Shown here one piece after another: positions 7,007-14,104 of a stretch of DNA of 28,384 bases. How positions within the stretch are numbered: the first letter of the stretch is position 1; every line of letters begins with the position of its first letter. Both the position numbers and the translations under genes were made by a program. Source of the DNA: Candidatus Staskawiczbacteria bacterium (GTDB taxonomy: Bacteria > Patescibacteriota > Minisyncoccia > Minisyncoccales > Staskawiczbacteraceae); assembly GCA_943354455.1 (NCBI GenBank), contig CALRCB010000003.1:1-28384 (forward strand), read 5' to 3'. The notes beneath the pieces were generated by a model. That model was not told the DNA's origin. It made no database searches and worked only from the letters and a program-made list of their open reading frames with translations.

Positions 7007-7882
7007 TTAATTTAGAGAATAGGTGTTGCCTCCCAGGTTTCGTATCTTACCCGAAATTTCCATTAAGGCAAGGGAAGACATAACCACCGGCGCCGTTAAT
7101 TTTGTTTTTGCAATAATGTTATCAATGTGTAACGCTTCTATTTCTAATGCGGTAAAAATAGCAGCTTGTTCTTTATTTTCAGGAACAGATAATTTTTCTT
7201 TCTCCAAAAACAATTTGGCGTTATTTATTTCTAACACATCTAAAATATCTTGCGCACTTTCGGTTAAGGTTGCCCCCTCTTTTATTAATTTATTGGGGCC
7301 GATGGAATTTAAGGTATAAATGGGGCCGGGTACGGCAAACAATTTTTTATGTTGTTCTTGAGCCAGGCGGGCGGTAATCAATGAACCAGATTTTTGCTTG
7401 GCTTCAACGACCAATACCCCCAAACTCAATGCTACCACAATCCGGTTGCGCGCGGGAAATTGGTGTAACATGCCGGGTTTAGTGGGTGGATATTCTGAAA
7501 TTAAACATCCACCGTTCTTAACAATCTGACGGGAAAGTTCTAGATTTTCTTGAGGGTAAATGGCGCTTTCATCAATTCCACTGCCCAAAACAGCAATGGT
7601 TCGCTTGCCCCGTTCTACACAGGCTTTGTGGGCAAAAGTGTCCACGCCCGGTGCCATGCCGGAAATAATCGTAATACCGGCATCTGCTAATTGCCCGGTA
7701 ATTTGAAAAGCTACTTGCTCGCCATATGATGAGGGTCGGCGGGTTCCTACTACCGCTACGCATAATTCTTCTGGCTTTGGTAATACTCCGCGATAATATA
7801 AAACCTTCGGCGCGCCAGAAAGTTTTTTCAGTGACTTTGGATAATGTTCATCATCAATTGTTATTTCTTTAATATCATCCAT
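7007..7882 (-). CDS. dprA: DNA processing protein DprA/Smf
   Basis: DprA binds incoming single-stranded DNA during transformation and loads RecA onto it. The 291-residue product has the DprA Rossmann-like fold: VGTRRPS (45-51), SGMAPGVD (74-81), AVLGSGID, FPARNRIV and a GSLITA segment. A C-terminal winged-helix-like domain ends in GGNTYSLN. I chose ATG 7882, because the MDDIKEITIDDEHYPKSL start fits the family. A TTG six codons upstream (7900) is possible, since neither start has a clear SD sequence. It is preceded by mfd and followed by topA at short spacing. With comFC and the pilus genes in the window it supports a DNA-uptake role. Confidence 0.93.
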   Translation of the reverse strand: MDDIKEITIDDEHYPKSLKKLSGAPKVLYYRGVLPKPEELCVAVVGTRRPSSYGEQVAFQITGQLADAGITIISGMAPGVDTFAHKACVERGKRTIAVLGSGIDESAIYPQENLELSRQIVKNGGCLISEYPPTKPGMLHQFPARNRIVVALSLGVLVVEAKQKSGSLITARLAQEQHKKLFAVPGPIYTLNSIGPNKLIKEGATLTESAQDILDVLEINNAKLFLEKEKLSVPENKEQAAIFTALEIEALHIDNIIAKTKLTAPVVMSSLALMEISGKIRNLGGNTYSLN

Positions 7883-7905
7883 AGATGAATGATAGCACAA
7901 AGGAT

Positions 7906-9882
7906 TTAACTTCTCATTTTTTCAACCGCCTCGGCTAGCATTTGGCAATACAAATTCAAACCAATTTTGTTGATACTGCCAGACTGTTCTTTGCCCAAAA
8001 TATTTCCGGCTCCGCGAATTTCCATATCTTTTAAGGCAATACGGTATCCGGCGCCTAATTCTTTAGCTTCATCTAAAGCCTTTAACCGTTCGCGGGCAAC
8101 GGGCGTTAAATTTTTTGGATAGAATAAATAAGCAAAACTTTTTATGTGGCTTCGCCCGACCCGTCCGCGAATTTGATAAGCTTGCGCCAAACCCAAGCGC
8201 GAGGCATCTTCTATAATAATGGTGTTTACATTAGGCAAATCAATTCCACTTTCAATAATGGTGGTGGCAACTAAAATATCAATTTTTTTATTCTTAAAGT
8301 CGTCCATTATTTTTACAATATGTTTTTCGTCCATCCGGCCGTGGATAAAACCAATGCTTGCCGAAGGTAGAAATTTGCTTAATTTTTCTTTGGTTTTTTC
8401 AATGGTTTCAACTCGGTTATGTAAAAAATACACCTGGCCACCGCGCGCCAACTCAAATTCAACTGCTTCTTTTATTTTTTGTTTTTGGTAAGGCATAATG
8501 TGGGTAGCAATAGCGCTTCTGCCTTGCGGTGGAGTTTGCATTAAACTGATATTTTTAAAACTGGAAAGTGCCAAATAAATGGTACGGGGAATGGGTGTGG
8601 CCGACAAACTCAATAAATCTAGTGCTGGATTTTTTTTGCGCAGTTTTTCTTTTTGCTTTACGCCAAAACGCTGTTCGTCATCAATGATCAATAGTTGCAA
8701 ATTTTTAAATTCCATGTCGGCTGACAATATTCGGTGGGTACCAATAACAATATCAATTTTTCCTTCTTTAATTTCCTTGATCATCTTTCGTTGTTCGCTT
8801 TTTTTTTGCAAACGGCTTAGCCCAGCAATTTTTATCGGCAGGTTTTTAAAACGGTCTGTAAAATTTGCAAAATGCTGGCTAGCTAAAATAGTGGTGGGGC
8901 AAATAATGGCTACCTGGTAATTATTGGCTACGGCCAATAAGGCTGACCGCATGGCAATTTCAGTTTTACCAAAACCTACGTCTCCGCACACAATTCTATC
9001 CATCGGCTTTGGCAGTGACAAATCTTTTTTAATGTCTTCAATAGCTTGCAGTTGGTCGGGTGTTTCTTGGTATAAAAACCCGGCGGTTAATTGTGATTCC
9101 AAGGCGTGGTCGGAAACATACGGTGGGCGAGTGATAATTTCTTTTTCTGAATAAAGTGCCAGTAATTCTTTAGCCAGCTTTTCCACATCTTCTTTGATTT
9201 TTCGTTTGGTGTGTTGCCAAACAATAGAAGCCAGGCGTGAAACGGCCGGGTCGGCAAAGCCCACATAGCGCGATAATTTCCGTTCCAGTCCCACCGGTAA
9301 AAACAGTTTGTCATTTTGAGCATATTCTAAAACGTAATATTCTTCTTCTGATTTTTCTTTGGTTTTTTCGTTTTCAATTTTTACTTTTTCTATGCCTAAA
9401 AATTTTGCTACGCCGTGGTCTAAATGCACCAAGTAATCTCCCGCTTTAATATTTTTAATATCAGAAAATAATTTCTGTGATGTCAGTTTTTTAATTAAAA
9501 CTTCTTTTGATTTTTTTTCGTCTTCAACTTTTATATTTAGCACTTCTATCGTTTCAATGGTGTTACCCAAAAAGTCTAGCCTCAAAGCATTGGCCGTATT
9601 AATGGGGAATACTTCTATGATTCCGCCTTTTTGCGAAAATTCTCCGGGGTCAGAAACGCTAAACACTTTTTCATAACCCATTTCATCCAGCTTTCGCAAA
9701 ATTTCGTAAACATTATAATTTTTGCGGGTTTCTAAAAAGACCACATTGTCTTGAAAAAACGATTGGGTTTTTATAGAATCCAAAATTTCTTTCAGGTTTT
9801 CTTCAAACCAAATAAACCCCTTTTCCAAGAAGTAGGGGGTAATTGAGGTAATTAAAGTTGTCTTTATATATTGCTTGTCCAA
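7906..9882 (-). CDS. mfd: Short Mfd-type transcription-repair coupling factor
   Basis: At 658 residues this is much shorter than classical Mfd (about 1,150). It keeps a remnant of the UvrB-like region (SDPGEFSQKGGIIEVFP, about 77-93), an RNA-polymerase-binding CarD/RID-like domain (about 145-215), and a superfamily 2 translocase. The translocase has Walker A GDVGFGKTE (300-308), motif SATPIPR, and GRVGRS near the C-terminus. It ends after the KDMEIRGAGNILGKEQSG segment, so the C-terminal autoinhibitory domain is missing. Motif II reads DDEQ (401-404) where the family normally has DEEQ or DEEH. The first codon is TTG, and the next Met (in DEMGY) is too far in. A promoter-like -10 ends 7 bases before the TTG, which suggests a leaderless mRNA. 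It heads the mfd-dprA-topA-rel run. RecG is less likely given the RID domain. Confidence 0.9.
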   Translation of the reverse strand: MDKQYIKTTLITSITPYFLEKGFIWFEENLKEILDSIKTQSFFQDNVVFLETRKNYNVYEILRKLDEMGYEKVFSVSDPGEFSQKGGIIEVFPINTANALRLDFLGNTIETIEVLNIKVEDEKKSKEVLIKKLTSQKLFSDIKNIKAGDYLVHLDHGVAKFLGIEKVKIENEKTKEKSEEEYYVLEYAQNDKLFLPVGLERKLSRYVGFADPAVSRLASIVWQHTKRKIKEDVEKLAKELLALYSEKEIITRPPYVSDHALESQLTAGFLYQETPDQLQAIEDIKKDLSLPKPMDRIVCGDVGFGKTEIAMRSALLAVANNYQVAIICPTTILASQHFANFTDRFKNLPIKIAGLSRLQKKSEQRKMIKEIKEGKIDIVIGTHRILSADMEFKNLQLLIIDDEQRFGVKQKEKLRKKNPALDLLSLSATPIPRTIYLALSSFKNISLMQTPPQGRSAIATHIMPYQKQKIKEAVEFELARGGQVYFLHNRVETIEKTKEKLSKFLPSASIGFIHGRMDEKHIVKIMDDFKNKKIDILVATTIIESGIDLPNVNTIIIEDASRLGLAQAYQIRGRVGRSHIKSFAYLFYPKNLTPVARERLKALDEAKELGAGYRIALKDMEIRGAGNILGKEQSGSINKIGLNLYCQMLAEAVEKMRS

Positions 9883-9889
9883 CGAGTAA

Positions 9890-9917
9890 ATTGTACCCCA
9901 AAACCCGAATATATCAA
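9890..9917 (-). promoter_or_regulatory. Promoter for mfd, divergent from the next gene
   Basis: On the minus strand a -35-like TTGATA (9912-9917) and a -10 TACAAT (9890-9895) are separated by 16 bases. The -10 ends 7 bases before the TTG start of mfd, so transcription would begin at or next to the start codon. Its -35 lies only 4 bases from the -35 of the divergent plus-strand promoter. Confidence 0.5.
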
Positions 9918-9921
9918 CCTA

Positions 9922-9950
9922 TTGACATAGCTAGTATAAGATAGTATAAT
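9922..9950 (+). promoter_or_regulatory. Perfect-consensus sigma-70 promoter
   Basis: TTGACA (9922-9927), a 17-base spacer and TATAAT (9945-9950) match the sigma-70 consensus exactly. A leader of about 65 bases follows, containing a small hairpin (GCCTC, loop AAAC, GAGGC; 9991-10004) and a good SD sequence AAGGGAG (10010-10016). Confidence 0.85.
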
Positions 9951-10022
9951 TAATACATGGGTAAAAAAGCCCTAAATTGTTCTTAAGACCGCCTCAAACG
10001 AGGCACAACAAGGGAGTTGGTC

Positions 10023-10640
10023 ATGTTAAAGATCAGTCATTTGGGCGCGATCGTTACAGGGATGATCGTAAGTTTCCTGGTGGGTTTTTTTATTTGTTAC
10101 GGTTTCGTAACGAAAGTACCGAAATCCAACAAGGAACAAATTCCAGATGAGATTGCGGAGTCCAAACAATTCGAGGAATCTCTTGACTTGGTTGTTAATT
10201 ACGACGACCCAATTAGCGACGCGATCGTGGCCGGAGGCTATAATCGCAAATTCCACCAAGATGTAAACGAACAAACTTTTCCCAAAAAGGAATTTGAAAA
10301 AGGTCAGAAGGGTTTAGTAGTCAAGCTTCTTCGTCCCAGCAACGCCGGATACAGGCGTAGCATTGCTGATATGATAAAGGAAGGATATCGATCAGCAACA
10401 TTCAGAGAATTGATAGCTTTTGGGAAAAAATATCCAAAGGCTCAGACACATTTTTTCATCGTTGCTCTTAATTGTGACTATGGACGTTCCCATAGTCCGG
10501 AATTGCAGTATTTTCCATTTTTATGGCATAGGGTTGAGGTATTGCAGATAAGTCCATTGGTAAGTTATGAATTTCTGGATAAAAATGGGAATAGCGACAG
10601 TGAGATACGGTATCTTGGCGTAAAAGAAAAGGCCGATTAG
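10023..10640 (+). CDS. Membrane-anchored protein of unknown function
   Basis: The 205-residue product has one N-terminal membrane segment (about 7-29) without a clear cleavage site, then a soluble domain. I cannot assign a function. Recognisable stretches are DPISDAIVAGGYN, TFRELIAFGKKYPKAQ, FFIVALN and a C-terminal IRYLGVKEK. From memory, this order resembles small uncharacterised proteins of Parcubacteria genomes whose C-terminal half is variable; I cannot verify that here. I chose ATG 10023 because AAGGGAG ends 6 bases before it; TTG 10017 would touch the SD sequence. The gene stands alone, with a consensus promoter and a UUCG-loop terminator. It is more GC-rich in places than its neighbours (29 of 60 in 10321-10380), so transfer is likely. 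Confidence 0.8.
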   Translation: MLKISHLGAIVTGMIVSFLVGFFICYGFVTKVPKSNKEQIPDEIAESKQFEESLDLVVNYDDPISDAIVAGGYNRKFHQDVNEQTFPKKEFEKGQKGLVVKLLRPSNAGYRRSIADMIKEGYRSATFRELIAFGKKYPKAQTHFFIVALNCDYGRSHSPELQYFPFLWHRVEVLQISPLVSYEFLDKNGNSDSEIRYLGVKEKAD

Positions 10641-10657
10641 GTTCGGCGAGCACAGGT

Positions 10658-10694
10658 CCTGCGATTACAACTTCGGTTGGTCGCAGGCTTTTTA
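10658..10694 (+). terminator. Intrinsic terminator with UUCG tetraloop
   Basis: The outer stem CCTGCGA/TCGCAGG (10658-10664 with 10681-10687) holds an inner stem CAAC/GTTG capped by TTCG (10668-10679). It is followed by CTTTTTATTT. It ends the isolated plus-strand gene and separates it from convergent comFC. Confidence 0.88.
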
Positions 10695-10703
10695 TTTAGA
10701 AAT

Positions 10704-11426
10704 TTATCCTTCGCGGGCGATGGTGATGCCAAAAATGTGTTTGGCGCCGGCGTTTCGCAAAACGCGGGCGCATTCTTCCATAGTTGAACCTGTGGTATAT
10801 ACATCGTCAACCAAGAAGATTTTTTTGCCCGCCAATCCAGCGGGTTTTTTTATTAAAAAAGCGTCTTTTACATTTTCGGCCCGTTCAATGGCAGAAAGTT
10901 CCATTTGAGAATGGGTTTTCTTTATTTTTATTAAATTATCGGTAATTACGGGCACAGATAATCTTTTTGAAAGTTCTTTGGCTAATTCTTCTGATTGGTT
11001 ATAACCCCGGCTTTTTAGTTTTTTTATTTGGAGAGGAACCGCTACTAAAACAGCATTTTCCCAGTTTGCCGGCGCGGTTTTACCAATTAACATAAAGTGC
11101 TCCAATAAAATTTCTGCTAAACTTTTTGCCAATTCTTTTATAATATGGGGCTCGTATTTAAACTGATGAATTAATTTTCTGGTTAGAAACTTCTCTTTAT
11201 AGGGGAGGGCAAAAAATAATCCGGAAAGTTTTCGGTCTTGGCATCGACTACACTTTCCTTTTAGTTCGTTCTGCGCAAGACGGAGAGGGTTTTTGTTACA
11301 CAGGCAGTATACGTATTCTGAAATTTCCAGTGTTGCCTTACAATCTTGGCAAAGGAAAGTTCCTTCTTGCTGACAACCCACACAAAAAGATGGGAAAAAG
11401 AGTTCTAATAAAAAATGTTTGACCAT
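10704..11426 (-). CDS. comFC: ComF family phosphoribosyltransferase-like competence protein
   Basis: This 240-residue cytoplasmic protein is related to amidophosphoribosyltransferases and is needed for DNA uptake in several competent bacteria. The N-terminus has zinc-binding-like cysteines (CVGCQQEG, CQDC, CLC, CSRC). The middle has the ComF segments FKYEPH and SRGYNQSEELAK. The PRPP-binding loop is IFLVDDVYTTGSTMEEC near the C-terminus. I chose ATG 11426; an in-frame TTG lies four codons upstream (11438). It diverges from pilM across about 50 bases, so uptake and pilus genes share a regulatory region. No SD sequence is evident. Confidence 0.9.
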   Translation of the reverse strand: MVKHFLLELFFPSFCVGCQQEGTFLCQDCKATLEISEYVYCLCNKNPLRLAQNELKGKCSRCQDRKLSGLFFALPYKEKFLTRKLIHQFKYEPHIIKELAKSLAEILLEHFMLIGKTAPANWENAVLVAVPLQIKKLKSRGYNQSEELAKELSKRLSVPVITDNLIKIKKTHSQMELSAIERAENVKDAFLIKKPAGLAGKKIFLVDDVYTTGSTMEECARVLRNAGAKHIFGITIAREG

Positions 11427-11476
11427 ATTTATCCACAATACAACATTTATATTAAATAGTGTATAATTATATAATT

Positions 11477-12547
11477 ATGATCAATCCTTTTAAGATGTTT
11501 TTTCCCAGAAAAATGGTGGGAATTGATATTGGAACTTCTTCTATTAAAGTGGTAGAAGTTTCCCGCTGGGGTGGCGGAAAAACATTAGAAAATTACGGTG
11601 AAATGAAGTCCGGCTCCTTATATAAGGAAGTGTCGGGTGGCACTCAAAAGGGCAGTAATGTACTGTCTAGTGATTTGATTGCCAAAACGATAAAGGGAAT
11701 TTTAGACGAGGCCAAAATAAAAACTAAAGCGGTCATTTTTTCTATTCCTGATTTTTCTACCTTTTGCACTTCGTTTGACATGCCTGCAATGACTGAAAAA
11801 GAAATTCCCGAAGCTATTCACTATAATGCATCTCAATATATTACGCTACCAATTTCAGAAGTTACCTTAGATTGGAAAATATTGCCCAATAATCCTTTGG
11901 ATAAAAATTCTTCCTTGAAAGTATTTTTAGTGGCGATTCCGAATCAAGTCGTGCAAGAATATCAAACATTGGCCCGCATGGCCGGGCTTACATTGTATGC
12001 CATTGAAGCAGAAGCTTTGGGAGTGAGTCGCTCTTTAGTAAAAAATAATAATAAAAAAGCGGTATGCGTGATTGATATTGGGGTACTGAGCTCAACAATA
12101 AATATTGTTGATAATGGTTTTTTGAAAAAGAGCTATAGCTTTAATTTTAACAGTAATCAATTAATGCATGTCATTTCTTCTTCTTTGGGTATTAGTCCGG
12201 AGCAGGCGGAAAGTATAAAAAATAACGAAGGACTTTTGCATTCGCGCCAGGATATTGTAAAAATGCTATATCTTTTGATTGATCCGTTATTAGTTGAAAT
12301 AAAAAGTGTTTGTGCTGAATTTTTATATGCAGAAAAAAAACAAATTGAAGAAGTATATTTGACTGGAGGCACTGCTAATTTGCCTGGGTTAAAAGAATAT
12401 GTCGCCGAGAGTCTTAAAAAGCCGATATATGTTACAAATTGCTTCTCAGATTTTCTATATTCACCCATTTTAGAAGAAACGTTGCGTGACATGGGCCCTC
12501 GTTTTTCAGCGTCAGTGGGCGTGGCTTTGGGAGGACTGGATATGTGA
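11477..12547 (+). CDS. pilM: Type IV pilus assembly protein PilM
   Basis: PilM is the cytoplasmic actin-like ATPase-fold protein that binds the N-terminal tail of PilN and links the inner-membrane platform to the motors. The 356-residue product opens with the actin-fold phosphate loop GIDIGTSSIKVVEVS. It also has a second nucleotide-binding segment (VCVIDIGVLSSTINIV) and YLTGGTANLPGL near the end. I chose ATG 11477 rather than the upstream GTG 11459, since homology starts soon after it. A TATAAT (11462-11467) ends 9 bases before the ATG and there is no SD sequence, so the transcript may be leaderless; I see no convincing -35. It is the first gene of the pilus locus and ends with TGA. Confidence 0.92.
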   Translation: MINPFKMFFPRKMVGIDIGTSSIKVVEVSRWGGGKTLENYGEMKSGSLYKEVSGGTQKGSNVLSSDLIAKTIKGILDEAKIKTKAVIFSIPDFSTFCTSFDMPAMTEKEIPEAIHYNASQYITLPISEVTLDWKILPNNPLDKNSSLKVFLVAIPNQVVQEYQTLARMAGLTLYAIEAEALGVSRSLVKNNNKKAVCVIDIGVLSSTINIVDNGFLKKSYSFNFNSNQLMHVISSSLGISPEQAESIKNNEGLLHSRQDIVKMLYLLIDPLLVEIKSVCAEFLYAEKKQIEEVYLTGGTANLPGLKEYVAESLKKPIYVTNCFSDFLYSPILEETLRDMGPRFSASVGVALGGLDM

Positions 12548-12563
12548 TGTATAATAAAACAAT

Positions 12564-13106
12564 ATGAATTTTAATTTAGTAGAACAATTAAGGAGTCACA
12601 AGTTTGGGGTAATGAATATCATATTTTATTTCCTGTTTGCCTTGCTGGCGACTGTTGTTATTTGTTATGTTATTTTTAGTTATAAGATTACTGCAATGAA
12701 CCAAGATATAAGTTCCCTTGATGAAAAAATGCTGGTATATGCATCGACCGAACAAAAAACAGCGGAGAAAGAAGTTCTTTCTTATAAAAAAATGGTGGAT
12801 GATTTTATTGATATTATTAATAATCATAGAATTTCTTCAAATGTGTTTACTTTTATAGAACAAAAAACTCTACCTAATGTATGGTATGTAAGTTTTAGTG
12901 TTTCAGAAACAAAAAAAGAAATTAATTTATTGGGGGAGGCTCAGAATATGGAAGCATTAAGTAATCAAATTAAGATTTTTGAAACCAGCAAAGATTATGT
13001 GAATAATATTACTGTATTAAATTCTCAAATAACGCCACAGAAAAGAATAAGGTTTACATTGAGTCTTTCTTTAAAGCCAGAGATATTTAAAGGCACTATT
13101 TTATGA
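12564..13106 (+). CDS. pilN: Type IV pilus inner-membrane protein PilN-like
   Basis: The 180-residue protein has a short cytoplasmic N-terminus (MNFNLVEQLRSHKF), one membrane segment (about 17-42), and an extracytoplasmic region with a predicted coiled stretch and a ferredoxin-like domain. This layout and the place between pilM and pilO identify it as PilN. The N-terminal sequence, which binds PilM, resembles the usual NLLP motif only loosely (NFNLVEQL). TATAAT (12550-12555) ends 8 bases before the ATG and could start a second, leaderless transcript. The end overlaps pilO by 4 bases (ATGA). Confidence 0.8.
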   Translation: MNFNLVEQLRSHKFGVMNIIFYFLFALLATVVICYVIFSYKITAMNQDISSLDEKMLVYASTEQKTAEKEVLSYKKMVDDFIDIINNHRISSNVFTFIEQKTLPNVWYVSFSVSETKKEINLLGEAQNMEALSNQIKIFETSKDYVNNITVLNSQITPQKRIRFTLSLSLKPEIFKGTIL

Positions 13107-13657
13107 AGGTTAACAAGCTTACTGCTACAATAATTATTTTTATCATTATTTTGATGGTGGTTTTCCTTTTTTTTATTCCAACCTATAAAAAAATGAATAA
13201 TTTGCAAAATAATTTAAATCAAAAGCAGGCGGAATATGATGGAAAATTTATTTATTACACGAAAATAGTAGATATTATTAAAAATATTGATTCCAGAAAA
13301 GATGTTTTGGAAAAAATTAAAAGCGCACTTCCTTCGGATTTTTATTTTTCTTCATTGGTTTATTTTTTCCAGAAAGAGGCGACTAATGCTAAATTATCAA
13401 CGACATCAATAACCTTGGTGCAAATATCACCGCCAAATAAAAAAACTAAAATAAGAGATATTATTTTTAATCTTCATGTAACGGGAACCTACGAAAGTTT
13501 TAAGATTTTTCTTTCAACGTTAGACACATCAGCACGATTATTTGAAGTAAATTCTGTTTCATTCAGCACTCCTGCCACTTTTCAGAATGCAAGATCGTCA
13601 AATACCAAATTACAAACCTATGATTTTAATATAGAAATTCAAACTCACGTATACTAA
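13103..13657 (+). CDS. pilO: Type IV pilus inner-membrane protein PilO-like
   Basis: The 184-residue product has one N-terminal membrane segment (about 7-27), a Gln/Asn-rich coiled coil (about 32-45), and a ferredoxin-like extracytoplasmic domain (ISPPNKKTKIRDIIFNLHVTGTYESFKIFLSTLD). The last part is the conserved core of PilO, which pairs with PilN to form the alignment ring. The start overlaps the pilN stop by four bases, typical of translational coupling. Sequence is divergent; the call rests on topology, the core motif and gene order. Confidence 0.8.
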   Translation: MKVNKLTATIIIFIIILMVVFLFFIPTYKKMNNLQNNLNQKQAEYDGKFIYYTKIVDIIKNIDSRKDVLEKIKSALPSDFYFSSLVYFFQKEATNAKLSTTSITLVQISPPNKKTKIRDIIFNLHVTGTYESFKIFLSTLDTSARLFEVNSVSFSTPATFQNARSSNTKLQTYDFNIEIQTHVY

Positions 13658-13685
13658 TATTATATAATCGCAAAGAGATTTAATT

Positions 13686-14090
13686 ATGGCAATTGTATTT
13701 ATATCACCAAAAGCAAATCAAAGAACATTTTTAAAAGTAACGGCAATGGCGTTGTTATTAATTTTAGTTGTGGCTTTTTTGACATTTTCTAGTATTATTT
13801 TTTTGGGGAAAAATAGGGATGTCGGCGTTTTAACTGTTCCAACTCAAAAGAACATTTCTATAAATTTTGATATTATCGACTCGCCTGAGGTTTCTAATTT
13901 AAAGCCTTTTTATAAGATGGAAAGTGCATTCTCTTATGTGGTAATTGATGAAGTTGGCAAAGAGATTAAAGGTAATATCTCGGCTGGCAGTATAGAATAT
14001 GCTAAAGCATTATTACGGGCGTCGGGCTTTACCATTTCTAATCTAAAAGAAGTGGGAATTGGTAGAATTCAGCCATTTATTTTGTATTAA
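13686..14090 (+). CDS. Small membrane protein of the pilus locus, function unknown
   Basis: The 134-residue product has one strongly hydrophobic segment (about 16-41) and an extracytoplasmic domain of about 90 residues. I do not recognise the family. It sits between pilO and pilB, where PilP is found in many Gram-negative loci. It has no lipoprotein box and no Pro-rich linker, so it is not a clear PilP. In a cell without a classical outer membrane it might replace PilP as a partner of PilN/PilO; that is inference from position only. A TATAAT at 13663-13668 lies 17 bases before the ATG, with a weak SD-like AAAGAGA between them. Confidence 0.65.
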   Translation: MAIVFISPKANQRTFLKVTAMALLLILVVAFLTFSSIIFLGKNRDVGVLTVPTQKNISINFDIIDSPEVSNLKPFYKMESAFSYVVIDEVGKEIKGNISAGSIEYAKALLRASGFTISNLKEVGIGRIQPFILY

Positions 14091-14104
14091 CTATTCATAA
14101 AACT

